Shown here piece by piece: positions 1-8,484 of a DNA stretch of 64,000 bases (positions are counted from its first letter, which is position 1; the number at the start of each line of letters is the position of its first letter). Location: positions 1 through 64,000 of the forward strand of contig JAMPIT010000480.1 in assembly GCA_026261815.1 (NCBI GenBank). The letters are read 5' to 3'. Source of the stretch: Monarcha castaneiventris obscurior (Eukaryota > Chordata > Aves > Passeriformes > Monarchidae). Both the position numbers and the translations under genes were made by a program. The notes under the pieces were generated by a model, which saw nothing but the letters and a program-made list of their open reading frames with translations, did no database searches and was not told the origin of the DNA.

Positions 1-4
1 CCGT
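1..4. repeat. Partial left target-site duplication of ERV1
   Basis: The four bases CCGT precede the LTR start at 5. They match the last four bases of CTCCGT directly after the right LTR. The first two bases of the duplication would lie outside the window. Confidence 0.75.
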
Positions 5-561
5 TGTGGAGGGGCAGGCCCCAACTGTGGCAGCTGCCACTCACTCCGACTCCGCCTCCGACTCCGCCTCTGGGGACGGAGACTCCTCCTGGGAGGAGGA
101 CTCCATGGGCGGTACCACTGTCTAAACCCAACCCAGTTTCCAGAAGATTCCCCAGAGCGCGTCGAGTGATTGGTTGAGACTTGATTGACATGAGTGTACC
201 ACCCCCTTACAAAAGTTTCGTTGGCCCTCAGGTGTTGTACCCTCCTACCTCCTGGTTCTCTATTGGCTATCTATCCGGCGCCCCTCCCATGTCTGTCCCC
301 CTTAAAGGGTCGTGCACCCCTTCTTTCCTCCGGAGTTCTCCCTCAGAAACCTCTCAATAAAGGAGCTCAGGGGAAGACCCCCTCTCGCCACCCTTTGCCT
401 CCTCGCCTCTTCTTATGCGCCTTGCCTCTCCTCTCTTGGAGCCGACCTGCCTCTGCGGGAACCAGCCCCACTCACCCTGAAGCACCAAAGCTTGGTGAGG
501 CGTCCAGGGTTCTCTCGGGCCAGCGTCCTACGCTGAGGGCAGCTGGGACAGCCAGGCAACA
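5..561 (+). repeat. ERV1 5' LTR
   Basis: 557-bp direct repeat of 8376-8920, beginning TGTGG and ending GGCAACA. Two inverted CCAAT boxes (ATTGG near 171 and 261) and a TTAAAG TATA-like motif near 302 precede the poly(A) signal AATAAA at 356-361, giving a U3-R-U5 layout. It has one extra 12-bp unit in a CGACTCCGCCTC-type repeat near 48-71. In the right LTR this region is coding sequence for the end of env. Confidence 0.95.
356..361 (+). terminator. Poly(A) signal in ERV1 5' LTR
   Basis: AATAAA preceded by CCTCTC; the same signal occurs in the right LTR at 8715-8720. It marks R in both LTRs. In the 5' LTR it would normally be bypassed. Confidence 0.8.
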
Positions 562-563
562 AG

Positions 564-582
564 TGGCGCACCGAACAGAGAC
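564..582 (+). promoter_or_regulatory. ERV1 primer-binding site, tRNA-Lys-like
   Basis: TGGCGCACCGAACAGAGAC starts two bases after the LTR end. It resembles the tRNA-Lys(UUU)-type retroviral primer site, TGGCGC followed by CCGAACAG, but has one extra A after TGGCGC and one further mismatch. The tRNA assignment is inference from that match. Confidence 0.7.
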
Positions 583-644
583 TGACCTTTAACACCAAAT
601 CCTGTTCGCCTGACCATCGCGCAGTGCGATCGCTTCCCCTGTGT

Positions 645-674
645 GAGCACGCTCAGTTTTAGTGAGTGGTGCTC
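645..674 (+). other. Hairpin in the ERV1 leader (packaging/dimerisation candidate)
   Basis: GAGCAC (645-650) pairs with GTGCTC (669-674), and inside it CTCA (652-655) pairs with TGAG (663-666), leaving a short A/T-rich loop. Just upstream, ATCGC and GCGAT around 617-631 form a second small hairpin. Leaders of retroviruses carry dimerisation and packaging stems between the primer site and gag; the role here is inferred from position only. Confidence 0.4.
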
Positions 675-883
675 CCGGGGCTGGACTTCGGAGAACGAAC
701 AGGATGGACAGCGTGCCCCATTCCTGTGCCGGGACCTGAAGATCCACATCGGAGGAGGACCCAGTGTCTGCTTTCTGTTCATCTTCCAAAGAAAACCCAG
801 GAAGGGTAAAAGAGATTTTGGTGCCCCGCCCTCGTTCTTTTTAGTTCTTCATTTTCAGACACTGCGGGTGGGTGTTTTCCAGG

Positions 884-2811
884 ATGGGCAACAGCCTTTC
901 CAGAGAACAGCGGTAGTTTTACCTCCAAGTTAGAGATTCCCTTTTTAATAATAAGTTAAAGTTCTCTAAAAGCCTCCTTAAGCGTTTTGTTGTTTGGATT
1001 TTTAAAGAGTTTCCTCACACCAACCAGTGTGACGCATTTTCTTTTGATCTTTGGGATAAAATTCAAAGGAGGATGGTTTTTTTACAGGGTTGTGGGGACG
1101 GGTCAGTAGAGCACTTCTTCGCGCTCCTGACCCTGATCCAAAGCACTGTAAAAAGACCGAAAAAGAAAGTTAAGACCCCAGTTTACCCTTCCCCGTTACC
1201 CGTCCCCCGTCTCTCCCATTCCCCTAGCCTTGATAGAAGAGGCGCGGCGAGAGTAAAGAGCCAAAGCGCTCAGGGTTGCTACCTGCTCCCTGACTCTCCC
1301 GGCGCTTCTCCTTACCCGGCTCAGAAAGGGACCGGCCAACCCTCTCCGAGCACCCCTAAAAAATCTTCCCTTAAACCCGCTTCCCCAGTTTATACTCCCA
1401 AAGTTAATTCCCCTAAAAATAAAAGAGAGTTTCCCTGTGTGCTCCTTCCCCAGTTGAATCCCCAATTAATCCCTCAACCTTTGTTTCTCAAAATGGAGAG
1501 GGGAGCCTGTCCCAGCCACAAAATGGCCGCGGCAAAAGCTCTCCCTCACAACCCTCTTCTTCTCCCCACAATTCCCCTTTTCCCGCCTTCCCAACCTCCC
1601 ATTTTCCCGCCACAAATCCGTTCCACCCCTATGATGTCAACCCTGACCCTCCTTCCTATTACCCTAACCCCTCCCCCTGGGCGGCGACTGGCGCAGTAGG
1701 CGGTTCCCCTTTTCCACGCCCCAAAAATCCCTTCCTAGTTCCCAGTCCCTCCCCTTTCCCACACCACACCCCTTCCGCCCCTGACCCCTCCCTCAAGGCC
1801 GGCTCTTCCGGTTCCCACGGTCCCCCTTCCGGTTCTCACGCCGGAAGGGACGCCATCTTGGACCAGGATCCGGAAGACCTCGAAATTCCCTTTGCGGCTC
1901 CGGTGCAGTACAGCCGAACGGGCTTGAACCCCACATGGGAACCCTTTGGGTACGAAAACATCTGAGATCTTTGTAGAACAGAAAAGGAGATGGGGCGGGA
2001 TCATAAATATTTTAAAGCCCTGCTGCACGGGACCTTTACCGGCAGCACTCTAGTTCCCCATGACGTTAAAACCGTCATGGCATGCCTCCTCTCTCCCATA
2101 GAATACCGAGTGTGGGAGAGAAAGTGGAAGCATGCGGTACGGGAACTAATCCCGACCCTATCCCGGATGAATGGTACCCAAGAGTACTCCTTTGATTTAC
2201 TAGTGGGAGAGGAGGATTATGCGAAACCCCAGGTTCAAGCGCAGCGGCTTCCCGCTGACGTTCTAGTGGCTGTGTCCGGAGCTGCTGAGAGAATTTTTCT
2301 CGGTATGCCCTCTATCTCCGTGCCCCTGGTTTCTTATTCAAACATCTATCAAGGGCCCAATGAACCTTTCGGCGCTTTTGCTGACAAATCACGAGCCTCC
2401 ATTGAGAAGCAGGTCCCTGACCCTAAGATCCGGGAGGGCCTGCTGGAGGAGCTCGTCAAAACCAGGGCCAACCAGGTGTGCAAGGAGATCATCTTTGCCC
2501 TTCCCCATGACCCGCCGCCTACTGTCGACCAAATGGCCGAAGCTTGCGCACGCCTTATGCCCCTCAAACAGGCTGTGCCACATACCACCACTGAAAATGA
2601 AATCACAGTGTCCGCACTGGATATGAGGGAGGTCACTTGCCACCGCTGTGGCCGCAGAGGACACTTTGCAAAGCAGTGCCGCGCTGCTCATCCCCTAGCC
2701 TCCAATTCCACCCCTCATTATCCTAACCCCAGAAACAATCCTGTTGCGTCCCATCCCCCTGATCCTACCCCTACTGCCCCTACCCCTACCCAGCATGCCC
2801 AGGGAAACTAG
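884..2811 (+). pseudogene. gag: ERV1 gag, broken (matrix, proline-rich region, capsid, nucleocapsid)
   Basis: Gag would build the virion shell. The start at 884 reads MGNS, a myristoylation context, and is followed by an in-frame TAG at 914-916 (codon 11). The same frame stays open from there to 1699. Between about 1423 and 1500 the natural reading moves to the next frame, which carries a PPSY late-domain motif at 1648-1659. That frame then meets TGA at 1963-1965. The capsid that follows has the major homology region near 2350-2410 (QGPNEPFGAF) and one CCHC zinc knuckle, CHRCGRRGHFAKQC, near 2638-2679, where many betaretroviruses have two. It ends in a proline-rich tail at TAG 2809-2811. The capsid-nucleocapsid part alone (1990-2811) is open. 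Two stops plus one frameshift make this copy non-functional. Confidence 0.9.
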
Positions 2812-2864
2812 AGTTGCGGCGTCTGGAGGCGGAACAGCGTCGCAAACACCCTGTGGCTTCTGCC
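2802..2864 (+). promoter_or_regulatory. Programmed -1 frameshift signal, gag to pro
   Basis: The heptamer GGGAAAC (2802-2808) sits in the gag frame as G GGA AAC and is directly followed by the gag stop TAG. After a 5-nt spacer, stem 1 pairs 2814-2821 (TTGCGGCG) with 2838-2845 (CGTCGCAA), 8 pairs with one G-U. Stem 2 pairs loop bases 2828-2834 (GGCGGAA) with 2858-2864 (TTCTGCC), 7 pairs with one G-U, forming an H-type pseudoknot. GGGAAAC is a known betaretroviral gag-pro slip site. The pseudoknot was found by eye. Confidence 0.8.
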
Positions 2865-3518
2865 GGAAACACTTTTATAAGTGCTTTTTCCACCAAAGAC
2901 TTTCATTTTACCGGACTTGACTTTGTTCTTCTCACTCTACAGACATCTGCAGTGAACGTTTTTGCCCTTGTCCTGCCTGATGCCATGCGAGGACCCAAGG
3001 AACTAGAGATCGTTCCTGCCTTTGTGAGGATCGGGAGTGATGGTACCTTTCCACTGAAGTTGGCGTGTGCTAACCCGCCGTTTTATCTCTCTCGTGACCA
3101 GGTCGTGGCCAGAGTCAAACTGTATCCTGTCCAGGAACTTCTGACGGACTATCCTTTCGTTGCTTGGACTGAAGAGATCGGCAAGGACAGGCCAATCATT
3201 ACCTGCAGGCTATCCCACCAGGGCTCCGACATCGATGCCCTTGGTATGTTAGACACCGGAGCGGACGTCACGGTCATTTCTTCCACCCAGTGGCCGTCGA
3301 CGTGGGCGAAGCAGCCTGTGGTAGGTGCCATCCGCAGTGTGGGAGGATACACTCCGGCTGAGAGGAGCACCAATTTGGTGCAGATAGAGGGACCTGACGG
3401 ACGTATTGCTTCAATACGTCCCTTTATCATCAAGTCAGGTTTCAACCTTTGGGAAAGAGACGTCATGTCTCAATGGGGCACCCGGATCGAATTGGCTCCC
3501 ACGGTTCGGGATTTTTAA
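2808..3518 (+). CDS. pro: ERV1 pro: retroviral aspartic protease with a derived upstream domain
   Basis: This frame is -1 to gag and is reached by the slip site at 2802-2808, so no ATG is needed; the first plausible residues follow the shift. The C-terminal half is a retropepsin: the active-site motif [10 protein letters not shown] lies near 3250-3280, and a second conserved segment ([11 protein letters not shown]) near 3448-3480 occupies the GRD position but reads ERD. Retropepsins cut Gag and Gag-Pol during maturation. The first ~120 residues sit where betaretroviruses carry a dUTPase, and the segment [20 protein letters not shown] is compatible with a strongly altered relic, but the usual dUTPase motifs are not evident. 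The frame is open to TAA at 3516-3518. Confidence 0.8.
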   Translation, partial: LELRRLEAEQRRKHPVASAGNTFISAFSTKDFHFTGLDFVLLTLQTSAVNVFALVLPDAMRGPKELEIVPAFVRIGSDGTFPLKLACANPPFYLSRDQVVARVKLYPVQELLTDYPFVAWTEEIGKDRPIITCRLSHQGSDIDALGMLDTGADVTVISSTQWPSTWAKQPVVGAIRSVGGYTPAERSTNLVQIEGPDGRIASIRPFIIKSGFNLWERDVMSQWGTRIELAPTVRDF

Positions 3519-3562
3519 TTGGGGCCACTGAGGAGCGCCAGACCCTACCTCTCAAGTGGACC
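3509..3562 (+). promoter_or_regulatory. Candidate programmed -1 frameshift signal, pro to pol
   Basis: GGATTTT (3509-3515) lies in the pro frame as G GAT TTT followed at once by the TAA stop, and the pol frame is -1 to pro. The site closely resembles the MMTV pro-pol slip site GGATTTA. Seven bases downstream, GGCCACT (3523-3529) can pair with AGTGG (3555-3559) plus CC (3561-3562) around one bulged A. The stem is modest and found by eye. Confidence 0.65.
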
Positions 3563-4572
3563 ACCAATTCAGCGGTGTGGGTCGATCAGTGGCCCCTACA
3601 CCAAGAGAAATTAACGGCGCTCAATAAGCTCATGAATGAGCAACTGGAGAAGGGCCACATCGTCCCTTCTACCAGCCCTTGGAACTCCCCGGTTTTTGTT
3701 ATTCGAAAGCCGGGGGGGGACAAATGGAGGCTCCTTCACGACCTTAGGAAAATTAATGCCCACATTGAGGACATGGGGTCCCTGCAACCAGGGTTGCCTT
3801 CCCCCTCTATGCTCCCCCGGAACTGGAGAATTGCGGTTATCGACATCAAGGACTGCTTTTTCCAGATCCCCCTACACCCGGATGATGCCCCCCGGTTTGC
3901 CTTTTCTGTGCCTTCCATCAACAGGCACAAGCCCATGCGCCGCTTCCATTGGCGGGTGCTCCCTCAGGGGATGAAGAACTCCCCTACCATCTGCCAGTGG
4001 TATGTCGCGCGCATCCTCTCCCCGTCCGGAAGCTTGCGGCTAATGCCATCATCGTTCATTATATGGACAACGTATTGGTCTGTGCTCCGACTCAAAGTTA
4101 TTTGGACTGGGTGCTTTCCAAGGTCGTGGAGGCTTTGGAAAGTAGCGGGTTTGAGATCCAGTCATCGAAAGTCCAGAAGGCTAGCCCGTGGAACTACCTG
4201 GGCATGAAGATACGGGAACAGACTGTCACACCCCAGCAAATTAAGATTTTGGACAACCCCAAAACATTACATGAATTACAACAATTATGCGGCTCGCTAA
4301 ATTTGATTCGGCCTTACTTGGGGGTGACGTCTGAAGATCTGGCCCCCATTTTTAATCTCCTCAGGGGAGACACCGACCTGAACTCACCGAGGACCATGAC
4401 CCAGGATACTCGCGACGCACTCAATCGTGTCCAGAAGGCGCTGTCGACGAAACAGTGTCACCGATTTGACCCCAAATTGCCCTTTCAATTGGCCATCAAA
4501 GGTAAAATGCCTCACCTGCACGGGCTCATCCATCAGTGGGATGAGAGTCAGAAGGATCCGCTCCTCATCATC
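3512..4572 (+). pseudogene. pol: ERV1 pol: reverse transcriptase, frameshifted, YMDN active site
   Basis: Reverse transcriptase would copy viral RNA to DNA. Fingers and palm follow the pro-pol shift: the [11 protein letters not shown] block near 3678-3710 and the first catalytic Asp in [13 protein letters not shown] near 3838-3875, then [13 protein letters not shown] near 3960-4000. An indel between about 4015 and 4035 moves the reading by one frame. The palm then continues with YMDN at 4060-4071 where the family has YMDD: the second Asp codon is AAC, so a metal-binding residue is lost even apart from the frameshift. Thumb motifs such as LIRPYLGVTSEDLAP (near 4305-4350) are betaretrovirus-like. 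The frame is cut at 4573 by an inserted solo LTR. Confidence 0.9.
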
Positions 4573-5174
4573 TGACCAGTCGCGCTCGCTCTGCCGGACC
4601 TCGATAGCCCGATGGGGGCTCAGGAGAGCGGCCGAGGTCCACACCCTGGACTGCAGACATGGTAGATGCCCGTGTGTAACTGCGGGCTGGCTGCTCCCAA
4701 AGCGTGGGAGGCTTAGTCCGAGAGCACCCACGGTGTGGGTATCGGAGACCCAAGGCGAAGGGAGCCGAAGGAAGGAGAGAGCCAGCTGGAGGGTAACCGG
4801 GATTTATTGAAGGAGGACAAAGGACGAGGGAAACTGGGGAGCTCTCTCTCCTCCAGGCTGACAGGCACGGGGTTTTAAGGGGGGCAAAAACAGGGTGGAG
4901 AAAGGGAAAGCAACCAATGGGGACAGGTCATAAGGGCGTGAACAAGGTTAAAAGGCGAACGGGGTACAACTTCGGGGTGACAGGCACAAACAGCAACCCA
5001 TCTGTAACTGGACCTCCAAGAACCTTCCAGAACCGGGGGTGGTGCGCTCAGCCAGTCTCCTCCCCTATCGACGCCCCTTCAGATTCTGATTCGTCCAGCC
5101 ACTTGATGGCCAGTGCTTGATGGACAGGGGCAGGCCAGAGATGGTCAGCAGGTTCAGGCTGGTGCACCACCACA
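4573..5174 (-). mobile_element. Antisense solo LTR nested in ERV1 pol
   Basis: 602-bp insert, TG at 4573 and CA at 5174, flanked by ATCATC (4567-4572) and ATCATT (5175-5180), a 6-bp target duplication with one mismatch. Read on the minus strand it begins TGTGGTGGTGCACC, has a TTAAAA box near 4870-4880 and the poly(A) signal AATAAA near 4802-4810, and ends CTGGTCA. Insert plus 6 bp equals 608 bases. This accounts exactly for the change from the RT frame upstream to the RNase H frame downstream, so no other indel is needed there. It is unlike the ERV1 LTR. Confidence 0.88.
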
Positions 5175-5864
5175 ATCATTGAGTGGGTCTTTCTCTCTAA
5201 TCATCCCACCAAAAAACTCACCACACCACAGGAACGAATGGCGCAGGTGATTAGAAAGGCGAGGTCCCGTCTAGCCACCCTAGCGGGATGTGACTTTTCG
5301 TGCATCTACTTGCCAATTACAATTGACTCAATGGAGTTTATCCTTCAAAACAATGCGGAGCTCCAATTCGCACTGGACTCCTACTCCGGCCAGCTTTCAA
5401 TACATTACCCGAAGCACAAAATTTTTAGCCTGGATCTGAACATAGTTCAGAATCCAGTGCAGAGCAGTGAACCCCTCAAAGCCCTAACGCTTTTCACCGA
5501 TGGATCTGGAGCCTCAGGCAAGTCAGTCATCACGTGGCTGAACCCCTTCACTCAGAAGTGGGAATCTGATGTGGAAGTGGTTAAAGGGTCGCCACAGGTG
5601 GCTGAGTTAGCAGCGGCGGTTAGGGCCTTTGACAGGTTCAGAGAGCCTTTCAATTTGGTGACAGATTCGGCATATGTGGCTGGAGTAGTGTCCAGGGCAG
5701 AAAGCGCTTGGCTAGGAGAATCCCGCAACCCTAAAATTCATCTCTTACTCTCGAGGCTGTTAGAATTAATTTCCCACTGAGAGCAACCATTTTACGTGAT
5801 GCACGTCAGGTCCCATACCGACCTTCCAGGCATTATTGCGGAAGGCAATAGGAGAGCGGACGCC
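5175..5864 (+). pseudogene. pol: ERV1 pol: RT connection and RNase H, one in-frame stop
   Basis: Continues the RT frame after the nested LTR. RNase H removes the RNA strand of the RNA-DNA hybrid. Its acidic residues are visible: TDGSG near 5500 (Asp), ELAAAV near 5603 (Glu), TDSAYV near 5662 (Asp) and EGNRRADALA near 5838-5868 (Asp). An in-frame TGA at 5778-5780 lies between the third and fourth acidic residues, and the frame is otherwise open on both sides. The interruption removes the end of RNase H and all of integrase from any normal product. Confidence 0.85.
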
Positions 5865-6896
5865 TTAGCCGCGCCAGTGCAGCTGGCCAGCTTGCCAGAT
5901 GTATTCCAGCAGGCGAAGCTGAGCCATGCTCTGTTTCATCAGAACGTTCCTGCTCTGGTCCGCATGTTCGGATTGAAAAGGGACCAAGCCAGAGCAATTG
6001 TTGCCACATGTCCCAGTTGTCAACCCCTTCAGCTTCCATCTATGGGGACAGGAGTGAACCCCAGAGGGCTTGGCAGTGGGGAGCTGTGGCAGATGGATGT
6101 GACCCATGTGCCTGAATTTGGCCGATTAAAATGTGTGCATGTCTCGATCGACACCTTCTCTGGCACGATGTTTGCCTCCGCGCATTCAGGTGAGAAAGCT
6201 AAGGATGTTATTTCCCATTTAATTCAAGCTTTCTCGGTCCTTGGCGTCCCGAAGGAGATTAAAACGGACAACGGTCTGGCTTACATCTCGGACCACCTGA
6301 GGAAATTTTTCCAGGAGTGGGGAATATCCCATGTCACCGGGATACCACACTCTGCGACGGGTCAAGCCCTGGTGGAGAGGGCACATCAGTCCTTAAAGAG
6401 GATGTTACTTCAACAAAAAGGGGGAGTAGAAGTGGAGTCTCCCGCTATCAGGCTAGCGAGAGCTCTTTTTACTCTAAATTTCCTGAATTGCTCTGAGAAT
6501 GAGCCCGATCCCCCTGTTCTCAGACATTTTCACAACTCTACTCGGGCAAAGCTGAAGGAGCACCCCCTTGTCCTCACGAAGGAGCCAGACTCCCTGAAGA
6601 TCACCGGCCCCTACCCACTCATCACCTGGGGTAGAGGGTACGGGTGTGTTTCCACCCCAGGGGGTCCGAAATGGGTCCCAGGTAAATTCATTAAGCCTTT
6701 CCACAAGAGCTCCCCTAAGTCACCAAGGGAGCAGGACACAAACAGACAAACGGAGCAGTGGAAGAGGAGGAAAAAGAAGAAAGGAGGAGCAACAGACGAG
6801 CGGCAGAAACAGGAAGAAACCAAAGTCGAGTCCGGGGAAAGCAGTTCTGATACCGGCTCCCTTGACCTGTCTTTCCCTGACCCCTCTTCCCCTTAA
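5865..6896 (+). CDS. pol: ERV1 pol: integrase domain, intact reading frame
   Basis: Integrase joins viral DNA to the host chromosome. The N-terminal zinc site is present as HALFH (His codons at 5925 and 5937) and CPSC (6009-6020). The catalytic triad is visible: Asp in WQMDVTH (6096), Asp in KTDNG (6267) and Glu in ALVERAH (6375). The spacing between the last two is exactly 35 residues, the canonical D,D-35-E. The C-terminal segment WVPGKFIKP near 6670-6696 is followed by a lysine-rich tail (KRRKKKKGG) and an acidic, serine-rich end at 6896. The domain has no internal stop, but it is normally made only by cleavage of Gag-Pro-Pol, which is broken upstream. Confidence 0.85.
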   Translation, partial: LAAPVQLASLPDVFQQAKLSHALFHQNVPALVRMFGLKRDQARAIVATCPSCQPLQLPSMGTGVNPRGLGSGELWQMDVTHVPEFGRLKCVHVSIDTFSGTMFASAHSGEKAKDVISHLIQAFSVLGVPKEIKTDNGLAYISDHLRKFFQEWGISHVTGIPHSATGQALVERAHQSLKRMLLQQKGGVEVESPAIRLARALFTLNFLNCSENEPDPPVLRHFHNSTRAKLKEHPLVLTKEPDSLKITGPYPLITWGRGYGCVSTPGGPKWVPGKFIKPFHKSSPKSPREQDTNRQTEQWKRRKKKKGGATDERQKQEETKVESGESSSDTGSLDLSFPDPSSP

Positions 6897-6968
6897 AAGT
6901 CTTTCGGGTCCCTCTTTCCCTCTTTACTCCCCCTCCCTTTCCAAAATCTCCGATACATTCACTTATCT

Positions 6969-8484
6969 ATGTTTGTTTTTAAGTTTCTGATGGCCCGCTT
7001 GAAGTTGTCCGTGCTGCTACTCCTCGCCATCCTTGTGCCAGAGATCACGGAAGCGTGGATAGTGCCACAACCCAGGAGGAATGTATGGGTCACACTCGCC
7101 CAGGCCATGAACCAGTCTGAAATGTGCCTGTCCACTGACGCAGTGAAAAATCCATTATCCACCAGCCTGGTCGGGGTTCCTGTTCCAGCCAGTGAGTACC
7201 CCCAGTCCTTGTTGGATCTCCACAAATTTGTCAACAATAACCCCAACAGCAATAAAAATCAAAATCCTCCCTTTTATTCCTATATCCAAGACCGCATCAC
7301 TTACAAAGTCAATCTGCTGGTACAGAATCCGCTTCTTTTGTGGAGGCTGTGGGTCCCTAAATTGAAGAAATTGGCTAAAGAGCCCACCAAATTGGACCTG
7401 GTGGGTTCTCTCAAGGCACCGCATTGTGTGCAGTTTGATTTTTATCCAGACCCGTACTACCACGAAGTGAAAACATTTCAACGTGTTCACCAGTTCAAAT
7501 TCGAATATTCGGCCAGTCAGTGGTGTACGGACTTTGCAAAAGTCAATCTCCCCTCCACAAAAGATCTGTACCACCCTAACCTTCTCTCCCTTCCCCGTGG
7601 AATTTTCCTAATTTGTGGAGATCGAGCATGGCAAGGAATCCCCTCCAAACTTGTAGGAGGCCCCTGCACCCTAGGGCGGTTAACGCTTGCATCTAAAAAT
7701 ACGACAACCATTCTGATTCGGGAAAACAGAAAAATTGCAAAAAGAGGTGCAGACATAAATCAGGATCGTTACTGTGATACTGTATCACTGGTCAAAATCT
7801 AAGCGCATCGCAGTCTCAATATTTTTGCCTTGGGTGGCCGCTGCGAAGTCGCTTAATGAATTAGGCCATTTGGAATGCTGGGTCACCAAGCAAGCGGAAT
7901 TGACTTCTAACGCCCTAAGTGAACTCCTCAAAGAGGAGCAATTGACCAGGCAGGCCACCCTCCAAAATCGGGCGGCCACTGACTTCCTCCTGTTGGCACA
8001 CGGACATGGCTGTGAGGAGTTTGCAGGTATGTGTTGTTTCAATCTATCGTCCAAATCACAAAGCATCCAAGCCTCCCTTGCTCAGATGAGGACCCTTATA
8101 AAAGACATAAAAACAGAATCACAGGAATGGATGCAGCAAGCAATCAACCGGACTGTTCATCAGCTCTCCCACGCAATCGGAAAAGTCGCATGAACCTCAG
8201 GAAGCTGGCTAAGACAATTCTTGGATGGACTCGGGATATCAGAATGGGGAACCTCCCTGTTGCGGGACCTTGGACTGTTGGTGTTATTCCTCCTTGTCAT
8301 TGTCGTTTGCTTTATTGTGGTAAAGAAAATTTTAGTTAAACAAATCCTTTCACAAATTAATAAAGACGGGGGAGGTGTGGAGGGGCAGGCCCCAACTGTG
8401 GCGGCTGCCACTCACTCCGACTCCGCCTCTGGGGATGGAGACTCCTCCTGGGAGGAGGACTCCATGGGCGGTACCACTGTCTAA
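6969..8484 (+). pseudogene. env: ERV1 env, alpharetrovirus-type, frameshifted and with one stop
   Basis: Env is the virion glycoprotein. A signal peptide with a leucine-rich core ([11 protein letters not shown]) opens the surface subunit. That subunit ends with a [16 protein letters not shown] block near 7600-7650, a signature shared with avian leukosis-type surface proteins, then a weak basic cleavage region (IAKRG, near 7735). The surface frame stops at 7802, and the transmembrane subunit continues in the next frame from about 7790-7800, so an indel lies there. The fusion subunit has the CX6CC motif CEEFAGMCC near 8013-8039, and a hydrophobic fusion region lies between two cysteines, as in alpharetroviruses. 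TGA at 8191-8193 precedes the membrane anchor (LGLLVLFLLVIVVCFIVV, near 8263-8318). The last ~36 residues are encoded inside the 3' LTR. The surface subunit is shorter than typical alpharetroviral ones. Confidence 0.85.
8362..8375 (+). promoter_or_regulatory. ERV1 polypurine tract
   Basis: AAAGACGGGGGAGG lies directly before the 3' LTR start at 8376, the usual position for the plus-strand primer. One pyrimidine interrupts it. Confidence 0.75.
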
